A stretch of 64,000 nucleotides of DNA from Antitrichia curtipendula (GCA_951230915.1 OX579637.1:10478001-10542000); one strand, 5' to 3'; counted from the first letter of the stretch, positions 46,610 through 59,314 are shown. Notes: a model not told the origin generated them from the letters alone. A program made the numbers and translations.

Positions 46610-49600
46610 TTATGTAGATGATGAAGACATAGAATGAGAGTGGTCACTACTCTCAATCGATGAGATCTCCTGCTCTGATTCTAGGACTATCTCATCTATA
46701 AATTGTAGAATTGTAGGGTCTAAAGACTTAGACTTTCTCCGTCCACAAAAATCCTCTTGACAGGCCAATGTCCTAGCTACAGCCTCTACATACGATGGCA
46801 ACAGAAAGGGCTTCTCCGGGCTTGGAAAAAACGATGGTAGAGAGAAAAATGGCCGGGGAGCCACCGAATTGCAAGTCATGCTGCAAATGAAAAAATGATA
46901 ATTAGGAATGACAAAAAGTTTACGTTCACAAAGAAAGAAGCTTACAAGAAAAAGTTGAAGTGAAATTAATGAATAGTATACATCTCTCTTTAGAAAGTTT
47001 GGAACAAAAGCAAGCATGGGTAGACTTACTTACTGAAACGAGATTTCTTCACAATGTGGGGAACTTCAATTTCCTGACCTTCATCATCGTCAGAATCCTG
47101 TACAACGGCAGCGACTTTAGGTGGAACATCTTTTTGTGCACGAATCATTGAGGCCAAAATTGCCTCAAAAATGCCTTTGTCTTCCTCAAGTGCAATGAAG
47201 TGTCTGCTCAAAAACTTGCAGGCGTAGATGAAAGCCCCTAATCCACAGATCAAAACAAATCGAATTACTACAATATTCAATGAGAATTGGAGAAAAAATA
47301 AGAATACACATAAACAATAGAAGACAGTGAATGCTCATGCAAATACCTGTCGCAACAGTGCAATCAATGACAACATCGTTGGCAAACGTTGATGCTTCTA
47401 TCAACATTTGCATGAAACAGGGATCCTTCTTTCTTGCACCCCTCCAAGGTTTGAATTTGCTATCCATGGTCAACGTCTCTTTCTTCGTGAAATTCTGAAT
47501 AACATCATCAATTGCCACATCTACTCCTAGCTCCCTCAGCTTTGGGCATGGCTGGAATTGAAACTTGGAAGGACCAATACCATCCAAGTTCCTGAACAAC
47601 AACATGACGCAGAAGAATTGAGTCTGCAAGAGTGCAAAGGTACACGTTGAATTAGTCCAAATTGAATGATCAAATATAAACTATTAGTTGCCATAACAAA
47701 CCCATAGAAGCTGAAATGTCATCAATTAAGACAATTGAAATATAAGTTAACAAAAAATGCACCACCTGCAATAGAAGATGTCATATTCAAGAATGAAATC
47801 ATTTTTGTCAACATAAGACAAATAAATGAATAAACTAGGAAAAAGTGAAGGATGATCATACCGTACATCTAGTAGACATTGGTGAGGCCAGGTGAAGCCA
47901 GTTCGTTCCCCACCAATCCTTCATCTTTTTAAATGAATATGTTGCAACGTACTTCAAAATCGTAGCCTTCACGACAGGACTCCGAGAATGAATAATGAGT
48001 AATGCACCGTCATCGTGCAAATGACCATCAGCGAACTCAAACACCGCATCCATCCAAGAAGGGTGGACCATGTTCCACTTCGGAACACTATTTGCAGGTA
48101 CTGATAAACCTGAGACAAGCAAACCCTCGGGCATGTCCGCAATGACGAGGTCTACTCGGGGTTTATCACTCCGAACACCACCAAAGAAGCACTCCTTCTC
48201 TCCTATGTGCTGCAAAATCATTTAGCCGGTTAGGAAATAGACCATATCATTGTTTGGAAGGACAACCACCAAAAAAAATGAAAGAAAGTGAAAATGCAAA
48301 CCTTGTCAACAAAACTAACAATGTCGTGGTATACTTGGGGAAGAAGATCGGCCAAGACATCAGTAAGAGAGTAATTTAGAACCAGCTCGTCAATCAAAAT
48401 CTCTGAATCCTGCAGGTACTCCACAGTGGATGGACCATGCTGCATCTCGTCATTGCTGAGTGAAGCATACTCAGAATCACAATTGGTGCCACGTGAATTC
48501 GACCGCTAATGGTGGGAGCCCTCGTCTTTGGTGGATGAACGTAAGCCATCCTCTCGGGAATCCTTCTCCTTCCCCTTGTCCTTCTCCGCTGGTAGTACTT
48601 GCATAGACTCAGTAAGCTTCTTTATCTTCTTCGTGGCTCTCTCCTTTGCCTTGTCTACCGCCTCGGAGTTCTTGAGCGCAATTTTTTTGTTGATGTTGTC
48701 TCTCCTCTTGATTGCCTTCGCCTTGGCATCCTCATCAAGATCGGCAAACTCGTCCACATCCTCAACCACAGCATGGGTATTGATCGTCTTCTTCAGATGC
48801 TTCTCAGGCAATAACATGAATTCCGGCGGACAATCCAAATACCACGCACCGGTTTTCAAATGCAAACTCGTCCACCATTTCAATTGCGACCCCGAGAACA
48901 TGCAATGCTCGGATGAAACATCCAACCATGTTCCCAAAAATGCAGGTAGATCGTGCCTCTCAATTGCCCCCTTAGGCAACGGCTCATATTTGAAATACCT
49001 GTACAGACCAAATTCTTCAAAATTTAGAAAATGATCCAACAACGGCAATAAACGAACTTAATTAAGCATATCACAATGGCATTAAGATATCAAAATTCTT
49101 ATCGGTAGATCACCTGTTTCACAACTAGATCAGTGCCCTTGTGTTTCTTGAAGTCATCTGACTTTCTGAAGACATCGTATCCCCTAAATTGGGTCAAGAA
49201 AGCATGGTCCCATATTCGAATTCTCCAGTCCTCAACATAATCTGGAAAACTGTCGGGCTCCTGAGGAGAGTCCATAGCTAACTTTAGCTGGTCTTTCTTC
49301 ACAATGTTATCAAACATTTCAGCTCCCGTGTCATGTATCTACAAGGCCATTAAAAGTCATGATGTATACTAATAGATTACGTCGCAATCATAATTGCAAT
49401 AACCATGTAATGTCACTGTGGAATAGATGACAACCAGAAAATGAGATGAATAAAACATCAATGAAATACAAGAAGATCACTTATCCTTGCATACCAGCAC
49501 GCCTTCATTAGGAAAGACCTCAATTCTATCTCTCCAGTTGGCTTCAATGGGAACCTTCTTGCCTCCCTTGTCTGAACTGATGAGTTCCACCATGTGAGCC

Positions 49601-50638
49601 ACTTTACCTTATGCTCCTTGCTAACGTTGCATGTTGCAATCGACTGCTACTTCTCCAGAGTTATTTCTGGAATGATGTTGGAGCTCCAATGATGCTCGAT
49701 CTAAAAGCAAATATCAATTTAAGTTGAATGAACTAAATGAAACAAGAACAAAAGAAAGAGAGGTCTAAAGAGATGTTATCATACCTCCTAGAGCCACTCT
49801 TTTCCCAAATTGGAATTGGCTACAACAATCAGCTTTCCCAACTTCTGAACTAACTTTGATGTCTTCTCCTTCGTACCTAACCTCATTGTAGCCATGACAC
49901 CTATCTCTGACTGCAGCTCCACAGGTGTCTCTTTCCTATACAACTTAACTGCTAGGTCAACAGCCGCTGCTATCTCATACTGCAAAACAACATGCGAGTG
50001 AGAAAAATATTGGAAGGATTAATGCTTCTAAACAGCTAATACATAGAAAGAATACACACATGTTGATTTTTACCCGATAGATGAATGAAGTGAACACCTC
50101 AATCAACATTGAGTACCAACTTTTACGAAGATTTTGTTGGCACTGAGAAATCTTGGACTCACTCAAATGCTCAGAGAACTTCTCAAGAGGAAGCATGCCA
50201 TATTTCTGAACACAATAGAGCGTATGAACAAGACTGGTCTTGATGAACAAACTTTTTGTATGCCTGAAACAGAAAACAAAAACGTCAAATTCTTCCAAAA
50301 TGATCATATGGGAAACAAAAAATGAAAAAGTGCCTGAATGGGAGCACTTACTTATTGATGTCGTGCATAGTATGCATGGCATCACCAATCCTCCCATTTG
50401 TGTCAAGAATGATTGAGTCCACTGATATATGCCAATCCTTGTCACGGTTGTGGTGTTTACTAATGTAAGAGGTCCACGCCAGAAGTCTATGGTTGCCATC
50501 ACAGACGAAGAACTTGGACCCCTTGAAGTTTTGCAAGCCTGGTGTGGTGTCGATAATCGCATTGAAGATGTTGTTCTCTTCATTCCACATCGGCCCCCAA
50601 GCCTCTCTTTCCGCATCAGTCACCATCTCAGTCTCCCC
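46610..50638 (-). pseudogene. ParB-like / beta-class amino-methyltransferase fusion gene, ten exons
   Basis: Exons (minus): 50638-50352, 50263-50074, 49979-49785, 49700-49495, 49338-49114, ~48998-48302, 48209-47862, 47623-47347, 47237-47030, 46880-46610. All but the 5/6 junction have GT..AG ends and matching phases. Exon 1 carries FFVCDGNHRLLAW then ISVDSIIL, a ParB/sulfiredoxin-like signature. Exon 7 has VDLVIADMPEGL (position of the DPPY motif) and LHDDGALLIIHS. Exons 8-9 join as FANDVVIDCTVATG|AF..YACKFLSRHFIALEEDK, the FxGxG-type SAM motif. Catalytic motif before SAM motif is the permuted beta-class order of N4/N6 amino-methyltransferases. Defects are in-frame TAGs at 49790-49788, 49649-49647 and 48508-48506, a one-base shift near 49605, an unclear exon 5/6 phase, and DPPY degenerate to DMPE. 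The 5' end is lost against the repeat element at ~50700. Final stop TAA. Confidence 0.65.
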
Positions 50639-50639
50639 C

Positions 50640-51837
50640 TGCTCATTAGTGAGTGTGTCGCAACACAGGATAAGCAATTCCCATGTTATACTCCCAAAAA
50701 CCACTCTAAAGCATAACAAAGTGACTCTAAAGATCGAACCCACGAGATTCTGTGAAGTATCTAGCCTTATTAACGAACTAAGCCAAGTCAGTAGTAATAT
50801 CCATCTTTTTCGGTCCTCTCTCTATGACCGGAAGTTCAAACACCCAGAAAACAAAGGACCGGATTCTTTCTATCTTCCGATTCCAGCTAGTCTTCCGATT
50901 ATCGAATCCAACACAATCCCAAGACCCTATCTCTTCCGGTCCGGGTATCCGTCTAGGCCAATCCGCTCTAGACAACTCACAACCATTTCCTCTCCTATCC
51001 GGTTTGGTTTTACCTCTGTTTAGCCATCAGAGGGTTCGCCGCTTGCTTTTGAGAGTGGTAGGCCCACCACACCTTCCGTGACTTATAGTGGCTGAAGACC
51101 CACTTTCCAAATCTCTTCCTTCCTAGGCTAGTACGGATCCGGTTTGGTCCTTCACAGCAATCCAGATTGCAATCCGGTCCACTGGTCACACAAAGACCCC
51201 CCGTACGATCCTCTCAATACTACAACGACCCTGATGTCATCCTATTCCGTGCGAAGCTAAGGCGGTTACAAGTGTACCCGTCCGTTCCAACGTCAACTAG
51301 AATTCTTCCGTTTACTACTAAGATGGCGAGACCTCACAGGAGATCGGACACTCAACCGGATTTCTCACCCAGGAGTTCTAGCGTGACTAAGGACTCTCTC
51401 CCTATCCGCCTAGCCTAACAACAACTTTCTCACCCGGAATCTCAAATTCTAGACGCGCTGAGGCACTGAAGTTCACTCCCAACTCTATCCTATCCGCTCA
51501 CATGCACTTAGAACCAAGAAAAACACCAAGGGGAGAAATCCCAACGCATCCGCTCGTGCTTTCCGAACTCCCTCACGCACAACTCTGCCAAAACATGGGA
51601 GAACGTACAACAAGAAAGTACAAAGAGAGAACACAAAGAAAATGTAGATGGAAAGACTCCCCGTCCTCAGCACAAGGACTGAATTATATACACTTTGAGA
51701 ACTTCCAAAAATAACAAAAGGCAAAAAGAGCCGTTAAAAGTCAACCTAAATCCGGATCCTATCTTCCGGTCCTCCTAACACTACCGGTTCGGATTACTAA
51801 TCCGGATCCGTTCCTATCCTATCTTTCCTAACTTATT
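50640..51837 (-). mobile_element. 3' region of repeat-family copy C
   Basis: From 51837 down to about 51057 the minus strand matches the plus strand 63237-64000 behind copy D (AACGGATCCGGATTAGTA, TAGGTTGACTTTT, TTTTTGGAAGTT, GGAAGGTGTGGTGGGCCTAC). It continues below 51057 with CCGG-rich sequence until about 50750, where the ParB-methyltransferase gene begins. It carries no RT, integrase or RNase H. Confidence 0.65.
51682..51690 (-). promoter_or_regulatory. TATA-like box in the 3' region of copy C
   Basis: TATATAATT on the minus strand in AAAGTGTATATAATTCAGTCC-like context; the same box is at 63390 behind copy D. Confidence 0.45.
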
Positions 51838-53445
51838 CTACATCGCTATCCCGCGCCCCAACGAAGGACTCTTGGGCTCCGCCTCCAATTGCTCGAAGAC
51901 TTCTTCCAAGTTCCTGTTCCGCTCTCCGGCCATCGGATTTGGCATGTCAGAACCGGGAGAGTCTTCGATGTTGATCGGCGCGGTCTGGGAAGGCTGACTT
52001 GGCTTTGACTGCGGAGTCTGGTCCCTTCCTTCCCTTGGGTCTGGCACTTCCGGAAACGATTCCGGCATGGAGATGTCCGATAGGTGGACCCTCATCGATC
52101 CGGTCAACTTCTGTGTACACTCCTCCATCCGGTCCGCCGCTCCTTGTGCTAAGACCAAATTCTTCTCCACCTGCTCAGAGAAGTCAGTCAGGATCCGGAC
52201 TATCCGGGTACCGGATAGTTTCTTCTCCTCCAAGACTTTCTCGTCGAAGAGTCTGGCCCTGACTGCCACGCTTCCGGTCTCACCGAAAGTCGCCTTTACT
52301 GATTCCGCCACCTTCTGCGTTTCGTCCGCCATTACCCGGGTGGCGGCCATATCTTCCTTGAAGGTGGCCACTTCCGCCTTCAACATGTCGACCTCCTCTT
52401 GAAGTCGACGGATCTCTGCTTCCTGCTTTCGGATCTCGACCGGATTGGTGATGCACTCCGCTACCTTCCCTGGCAACTTGCTATCCGGTGCTGCCTGCAC
52501 CAACTCTCCGATCTGGATTAGGGCGATTCTCTTTGCCTCCCAGTCCGTGCGGATGTCGACGAGGGTCTTCACCAATTTCTCGAACGGGTCGACCGGTCCC
52601 TTCTTCGAACAGCTTGTCTTCTCCCCTTCCGGTGTCTTCTCCTTTCCGGTTTTATCACCGAGTGGAGATCCTCTTCCGGTCGGAGACGTCGTCTTGTGCC
52701 GCTTGGGCTGCCTCTCCGCCTCTTCTTCATCTTCTTCTTCTTCTTCTGTCTCGGATCCGGTTTCCTCTTCCTCCTCGTCCGTTTCCAATTCTCCGTATTT
52801 CAGGAGATTTTCCTGGGCCTTCTACTCCTTCTCTTCCGAGTCTAAAAGGAGCTGGTGTTGCTCATAGAGGTGGAAGAGGTAGAGACACACGGGTGTCGGC
52901 CTACTCCTTCCGACTCTCGTCGCCAACTGGGCCACCAGATCGAACATGATCCGGGCCCAGTCCGCTTTCCGGTCACCGCTCAGGGCACCGAAAATAGTGT
53001 TGCCGAGGGTGATTGTCACCCTTGTCGGCGTCTCCGGATGGAGGATCGGGATCAGGAACTGTAACAGTTTCCAGTGCCGGTCGTCGATGCAGTCTTCCAC
53101 CGCGTATCCGTCCTTGGGGTTGACCGCTCCTCAGAACTTGCCCCGGACGTACTCGTCCTTCCGGTTTGCCATCCCGTGGCCTCCTGCCCGGAACTTATAA
53201 ACCTCCCTCCAGATCTCTTCCGTCCATTGATGTGGAATACAGCGGATCGTGTTGTCGAACTGGTTCATCCACTTCCCCTGGATCTCCTTCACCATCCGCT
53301 CGTCCTTAAAACCCCAGGGTTTGTCGAGCAAACCCTGGCACCCCATCCAGTTGAGATCCAACTGGAGCATCTCCATCTCCTCCTCTATCGAAGGGAGAAC
53401 CGGAACGACCTTCTGGAGTTTGACCGGAGCCGACGGAAACTTTAC
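51838..53445 (-). pseudogene. Repeat-family coiled-coil protein, copy C (two stops, start lost)
   Basis: Same protein as copy D: SAPVKLQKVVPVLP at about 53430, MGCQGLLDKPWGFKDERMV, WTEEIWREVYKFR, then RHWKLLQFLIPILHPETPTR..TLGNTIFGAL. A TGA (about 53132) replaces the Trp seen in copy D (GKFW), and a TAG follows SEEKE (about 52821) at the same codon as in copy D. After it 316 codons are open: acidic runs, KRHKTT, a long coiled coil (EIRKQEAEIRRLQEEVDML..) and a C-terminus ending EAEPKSPSLGRGIAM, stop TAG 51840-51838. The start region near 53450-53480 is disrupted where copy B begins. Confidence 0.7.
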
Positions 53446-53499
53446 TTTTGGGAGTGTCCTGGTCCTCCTCCCCTATTCAGGGTTGACTTTTGGTCTGGG

Positions 53500-54990
53500 A
53501 TCCGTGCGTAGACCCTTTCTTGTTCCAGACTCAATTCAACTTGTTGACTATGAAGACTACGGGATCTTCATGCTACTCTTATCTTTCTGCGTTGTTGATA
53601 TGGGCAAAAAAGATGTCGAAACCACCTTGGAAGATTCACTTCCTTCCCTTGACCGGATAACTTCCCTGTTTTCAGTTTTGGATCAATTTTCTGTACAATG
53701 GCCTTCATCTCCAACAAATTTGTCTCCATCTTCTCTCCAAAATCTACCAAGACAGCCACGATCTTCAGCCCAATCTGTGACCCTTCCTTCAACACTCTAG
53801 AATCAAACAACTTGGCTTTGTTTAATACGTCACCCGGATTCCCGATGAAGTTCTAGATCCGGGTGAGAGCTTCATGGTACTCCAGAGAGAGTCTTGCTTC
53901 TTCAAACTTCTGTTTCAACTTGGTCTGAAGATCTCTTTCCTGGCTAGATAAGTCTTTTGTTCTCTCCTCTAACTTCTTCACTCCTTTGTTCTGAAGGAGA
54001 CTCTCCACTCCTTTATAAAGGTCAGATGGATTGGACTTTCCTATCAACTCACACATTTTCTGGATGAACTCTCTCTCACCGGAAACTTGATACCTAATCC
54101 CTTCTAGCTCCTCTATGACCTTGCTAAACGGATCATCCTTCCGGTCAATTGCCCAAATTGGATCTTTCCTCGCACTCTTTTCAGCCAGTGCTTTATCTTT
54201 CCTTGGACTTCTATCACTTCTTCTGGTTATGAAGACACCTCACCACACTTTTTTCCCTTAACGTCTTCTTCCGGTCCCAGACTAATCTTGTATTGGAACA
54301 TCACCGCCGCTAATTTATATCATGGCCTTTCTTTTTCCCTCAGCAAATCTAAGGACTAGTAAAGGTGGAAGAGAAATGGACTAAGGCTAGATGGTTTGGT
54401 CTTTCCGGCCGTGGTGCACATCTTTAAAACTAGGTCCCGTACTACCAATCCCCAATGCACCTTTCTCTCTCCGGATAGTGCTTAAAAAATAATATTAGCT
54501 AAGATGACCGTGAACCGGGTTGGCCTTTCTGGATTTAGGACTAGGACTAAGAACTCTAACACTCTCCTGTACCTTTGATTTGCACAATCCGCTATTGCGT
54601 AGCCATCTCTGGGGTTTACAAGGTTAGAAAACTTATTATTGCAGAACTTGTTTAGCCGGGAAGCCCATCCTTCTCCCTCAGGCAGAAAACAGTACACCAT
54701 TGCCCACAGCTCCACTGACCACTTTTACGGTTGAGCTTTCACCATACCCTGCCACTTGCTTGACAAATCCATAAGGAGCTCTCACACCATCACTTCGTCC
54801 CTTAGGTTCCACGGAACGTGGAGCAAACCTTGGCATCCGATCTGCTGCAGATCCTCATCCACGAACTCTCTCTCTTTCTTCCGCTTGGGCACGCCCAAAA
54901 TCACTGACCGAAGGGCAACCAGATGCAGTTCTTCCTCACTCTCAACCTTCACCATCTCTCCCAACTCTCTAAGAGAAGATCACACGTCTA
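53500..54990 (-). pseudogene. Repeat-family protein, copy B, heavily decayed
   Basis: Recognisable pieces in order on the minus strand are DEDLQQIGCQGLLHVPWNLRD (54880-54790), PRDGYAIADCANQRYRRVLEFLVLVLNPERPTRFTV (54640-54500) and coiled-coil scraps to 53570. At least ten stops and shifts are present. It lies head-to-tail before copy C and is the oldest copy by decay. Confidence 0.6.
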
Positions 54991-56289
54991 AATACTCTCT
55001 CCAGTATAAGAATCCGCTCACAAGTATCCGAATTCTATTCTCCTACTCTTCTCTCAGCCATGTATTAGGAAACCGGAAATTCAAAACACTTCAACTTCAC
55101 TCGCCAAAGCACTCACACAACCACATAGCTCCTTAGACTCAAAAAAATTCAAATGCAAAGTGAAACAAGTGAGAGGAATGGCCTCCATTCACCTATCCCT
55201 GAATCCGGTTCTGTAGCCATTGAGTTTACCGTTGCGACTATCATGTGGATTTTCTATCCGTTCTTCTTTCCCGTTCAGCGTCCAATACTATCCGTTGGCA
55301 TTCGATTGAGTTCCGAATCCGGATCCGGTACCTTGCAAAGTCTTCTTGCTGTCCAGGTCGGTCATTTCGGATTCCGGGTTCTAGTTAGGTTGGAAATGTT
55401 AATTTCCCTCCTTAACCATTTTACCTAACTCAAATATCCTAAGTTTTACTAATCCAAAACTTTAGTAATTTATCCCCTTCTATCTTGTAGAAGCAAATAC
55501 AATATACTAAGGGTAGATTCTTTACTTCTAAATCTACATGAACAAATGCAAATCATGTTTTTTAGTTTGCCACAAAATCCACATAGTCCATCCCCTAGGC
55601 TTTAATAATCAAATAATCTTCTAGGTTGCATACAAGGTAGAAGTTGTAGGCCGCTTTTTTTTAATTTATTTTGATGGTTGATTATTATAACTAAGCCACA
55701 ATCCTACAAATGGGGTGACATTTTCTATAAAGGAGATAATGCCATTGAAAATTGAACTTTAGATTTCATAGAAGCCAACCACTTAGAGACATTTTTCTAA
55801 AGGCAATTTAACTCCACGTTGGTCCTATTTGACCTGTGCATTGATGTTGTAGTCTTAGTTTTCCAAACCCTTATTATTATTTTGTTTCATTTTCCTACAC
55901 CTGAGATGCAAAGGCAAATGGGTAGGGACATTGTCACAATAAGGCGAGCACGTTGTGGGAACACCAAGGTATAGGCGGGGACTTCATAGGTGGTGGACAA
56001 GAAAGCTTTTTTGTTTAGACATTGACTATTCTAGACACGGGTATCGGCGCCCAGGGTTGTTCTGCGCGACCTGGCGACATCGCGACAGACAGACGTCACG
56101 TGACATCCAATAGACCCTCCGCGACGTCACATAAAGTCAAATTTACCTTTGACTTTTTAAAAAATTACCCCCCTTTTACCTAAGCCACGTGGATGCCATG
56201 TGGCGTCCGCGTGGCACATTGTAGGGCGCATGCGGGTGTGACGTGGACGGGCGACTTTGGGTAATCTAGGTGTAAGCACGCGTAATCTA
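54991..56289. other. Unassigned stretch between repeat copies
   Basis: 54991-55430 still has the CCGGATCC-rich style of the repeat family, and 55430-56000 is AT-rich. 56040-56270 is GC-rich with many CACGTG/GTGGCGTCC words. No gene seen. Confidence 0.4.
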
Positions 56290-57120
56290 GGTGTAAGCAC
56301 CTTTAACACACAATTGTGGTTAGATGACACGGAAAATCGTCCCAGGGACTCTACTATGTTGCTATAAATTTGGATTTAATCGGATTATCTCTAAAACACC
56401 CCAAGGGAACCTAAAACCTCTCTTTCCCTCTTCCGGAACTTTACTTCTTTCCGGTTTCTAATCCGGATCCGTCCTTTTCCGGAATCCGGATATAGTAACT
56501 CTTCGGTTTGTAATACCCCTGTTTTACCTTCAGGGGGTCCGCTTTTACTCTTTGAAGGGGCAGGGACTCCACCACTTATCAGTTACACAGTCTAACACCT
56601 ACAAAACAACCCAAGATACTCAACAGATCTAAATGTTGCAATAAAGTAGGTTTCCGTCTCCTCACGACTTTCCGGATGGCCTATCCAGAAAGCAGGTCAC
56701 ACAGAATCCGGTCTCTCCTCTCCACTACAACGACAGATACATAACTATCCGGATTTAACACAAGAGAAATTCTATGAGATAGTAGGCGACACTGCAGTTG
56801 GCAGATCTTCCGGTAAGTAGGGGTTTTCCCCTTGGCGGCTGCTTAACTCCGCACGGAACCAGAAGTGGTTCCGGAACCTCACCCTCAACACTCCAATCGG
56901 ATTACTGTTCTAGTAATTTAAAGATTCTAAATGCACAAGTCCCACAGATCCGTCCTAACTTCGCCACAGATTCTCCCTTACTGTTTTATTCCAAACAATT
57001 ATGGGATCCGGATTCCTCCTTCCTAGTCCCTCACAACTTCTCCAAGAAAACACACACACACACCACCCAAGTCATCCAAAAATACTTTAAACACATGGAA
57101 AGTATACTCGGTGTCTCAGA
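56290..57120. repeat. Dispersed repeat (second copy of the 6.2-7.1 kb repeat)
   Basis: Matches 6529-7110 directly and 6220-6510 in reverse. It lies downstream of copy A on the minus strand and contains CAGGGGGTCCGC and GGGCAGGGACTCCACCACTTA. It may be an LTR or 3' region of the element. Confidence 0.6.
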
Positions 57121-57364
57121 TTTGAAATGAGGAAATTGAAATGAAACTTCAAATTGCATAAGGAGGAATGAATGGGCAACAGACCTGCCCACCATTTAAA
57201 ACCCAAAACAAAAAGGGAAAAGGGGACCGAAAATCAAGCTAACCAACTACAAAAGAAGCCGAGATACTCGGCACCGAAAATTATCCCTAAAAATCCGGAA
57301 ACGGGCCCACACTTACGGAAAATTCTGTTCCGGAAACTAAAAAAATCCTAACTATCCGTCCTAT
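57121..57364 (-). other. 3' region of copy A
   Basis: No frame; CCGG-rich, follows the TAG of copy A. Confidence 0.4.
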
Positions 57365-59314
57365 CTACTTTCCGCGGCGCGTCTTCTTTGAACTACTTCC
57401 GCCTTGATTCGTAACTTCCTTCAGGTTGGCCTTGACAGGAGTCGACCGGAGAGCCGCGCGAGTCTGAATCTTCCTGGGAGGGGGCGGAAGATCTTCATCT
57501 GTTTCCGTCATGGATCCGGATTCGTAGTCGTCCTTGTCCGAATCCACGATCTCATTTACATCCTCCATCTCGTCCAGGTCGATGGGAGCTTCTTTCCCCT
57601 TTGGTGCTTCCCCTTCTGGTGCATCCGTCTCGCGCATATGCACAAAATCCTGGGGACTTGTCCGAGCCGGATTGGCCACCAACCCCATCCTCCTGATGAG
57701 GTTGTTATCCTCCATCGACTGTGTCTGTTTTACGGAATCGGAAGTTCCGCCATGTACTTGTGCGGGGGTTACCGCTTCCACTGGTGTTTCCGCCTGAGTC
57801 GGAGTACCTTGGGCTGGAATCTTCGCGGCGATCTGACTCCTCTGCGCCAACCATCCCTGTGGAATTTCGTGTGGCCGAAGAAGTGACCCAAGTCCTTCTG
57901 ATTTCGAGCGGATGGAGCTCTCGCCCACAGGTTTCACCGGAGTCTGAAGGTACGGATTGGTTGACAGATCCGGAAACGATGAGAAATTCATCGCCTGTTC
58001 CGGATCCACCCGAGCCACCAACGCCTGCATTTCCTTCAAGACTCTCTCCATCCTCGTTTGGAAGTCCATCAGGATCATCACCACCTTCGATCCAGTGATG
58101 TGTCCATCCGTCACCAGCTGTACGTCGTAAAGGGCCGCCTTGTTAACCAAATCCGCCGGTTGGGTGACCAGCGACTGCAAACTCCGAACCATGCCGAGGG
58201 CGTCCTTCTCATTCCGTCTCGCCAAGGAACATTCTCCTTCCGCCCAACTGGTCCGGGCTTGGAATTCATCCCGGGTCTTCTCCAGATTCCGGATCTCCTC
58301 GTCCTTCAGGCGGATCGTATCCGAATCCGGCCTTCGTCGGATCTCATCGATAATCTCCTCGGGCGGAACCTTCAGCTCGTCCGCGACCTCCTGGATGAAC
58401 GCGGTTGTCCTCACATGTAGGAGTCGCGCCTGTACCATCCATTGGTCCCCGACGTCGAAGAACTCCTTTCCGGAATTTCTTCTCTCCTCCGGAACTTGGT
58501 CCGGCTCCACTGGGTTCATTTCGGGCTGCTTCCCCCTTGAACCCGGATCCGTGGATTTCCGCTTGGTTCCCCTCCGCTTGATCCGGTCCTCCTCGAGTTC
58601 CTCCTCTTCCTCAACTGGGACATCCTCCTGGACTTCATCCATCAATCCGTACTTGAGGATTTCGCATCCGGTTTCGTAGATGAGAGTCTCATCCGGTGTC
58701 AGTACATCTCCATGATGGTACAGGTGGAAAAGGTAGGGGCAGATCGGGCTGTACTTAGCCTTGCTGACGTGATCCGCCAATTTGGTGACCACCGTCGCGA
58801 TAACTCTTCCCCAATGCACCACCCTCTCCTCCAGGCTTCCGAAAATTGTGTTGGCCACTGTTACGGTGACCCGGCTCGGCTTTTCCGGATAGAGTATCGG
58901 AATCATAAATTCCAATACTCTCCGGTGACGCTCGTTGATGCAGTCCGCGATTGCATAGCCTTCCTTGGCGTTGGGTGGATTCCGGAACTTCCCTGTTGCA
59001 AACTTATCCGCCTTGGAAGCCAAGCCGTTCCCGAACTTCCGAAACTGATACACCTCTACCCAGACGTCTTCCGTCCATTCCTTCCTCTGTCCTCTCACAG
59101 TCAGCTCGTACTGATTCGCCGTCCCATCAATGAGTTCCTGAATCAACTCATCTTTCTTCAAGTTCCAGGGTCTCTCTATCAGCCCTACGCATCCCATCCG
59201 TCGGAGATCCTCCTCCAACTCCTTCCGGACCTCCGGGTCATTTGGTATCGCCGGACAGACCATCCGGGCGATGACCGACACCCTCGCGGATCTCGGATTA
59301 CTACTTTCCGCCAT
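57365..59314 (-). CDS. Intact member of the repeat-family coiled-coil protein (copy A)
   Basis: 649 residues from ATG 59314 (an earlier GTG is less likely) to TAG 57367-57365. Residues 30-130: RMGCVGLIERPWNLKK, WTEDVWVEVYQFRKFGNG, GYAIADCINERH. Residues 130-205 (RRVLEFMIPILYPEKPSRVTV..ANTIFG..HWGRVIATVV..SPICPYLFHLY) resemble the plant transposon-protein domain Transposase_32 in pattern. Then an acidic stretch and NLS-like RRGTKRKS. Residues 290-440 are charged and coiled-coil-like, and the C-terminus is Pro-rich and acidic, ending KKTRRGK. A gag-like or accessory structural role in a retroelement is a guess. No protease, RT or integrase is nearby. It is the only undamaged copy of four, so it is either young or under selection. 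Confidence 0.65.
   Translation of the reverse strand: MAESSNPRSARVSVIARMVCPAIPNDPEVRKELEEDLRRMGCVGLIERPWNLKKDELIQELIDGTANQYELTVRGQRKEWTEDVWVEVYQFRKFGNGLASKADKFATGKFRNPPNAKEGYAIADCINERHRRVLEFMIPILYPEKPSRVTVTVANTIFGSLEERVVHWGRVIATVVTKLADHVSKAKYSPICPYLFHLYHHGDVLTPDETLIYETGCEILKYGLMDEVQEDVPVEEEEELEEDRIKRRGTKRKSTDPGSRGKQPEMNPVEPDQVPEERRNSGKEFFDVGDQWMVQARLLHVRTTAFIQEVADELKVPPEEIIDEIRRRPDSDTIRLKDEEIRNLEKTRDEFQARTSWAEGECSLARRNEKDALGMVRSLQSLVTQPADLVNKAALYDVQLVTDGHITGSKVVMILMDFQTRMERVLKEMQALVARVDPEQAMNFSSFPDLSTNPYLQTPVKPVGESSIRSKSEGLGSLLRPHEIPQGWLAQRSQIAAKIPAQGTPTQAETPVEAVTPAQVHGGTSDSVKQTQSMEDNNLIRRMGLVANPARTSPQDFVHMRETDAPEGEAPKGKEAPIDLDEMEDVNEIVDSDKDDYESGSMTETDEDLPPPPRKIQTRAALRSTPVKANLKEVTNQGGSSSKKTRRGK

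Noticed and set aside
46610..50638. UAG reassigned to a sense codon in this nucleus
   Set aside because: TAG is also the final stop of at least five frames in the window, and TGA interruptions occur too, so reassignment does not explain the set.
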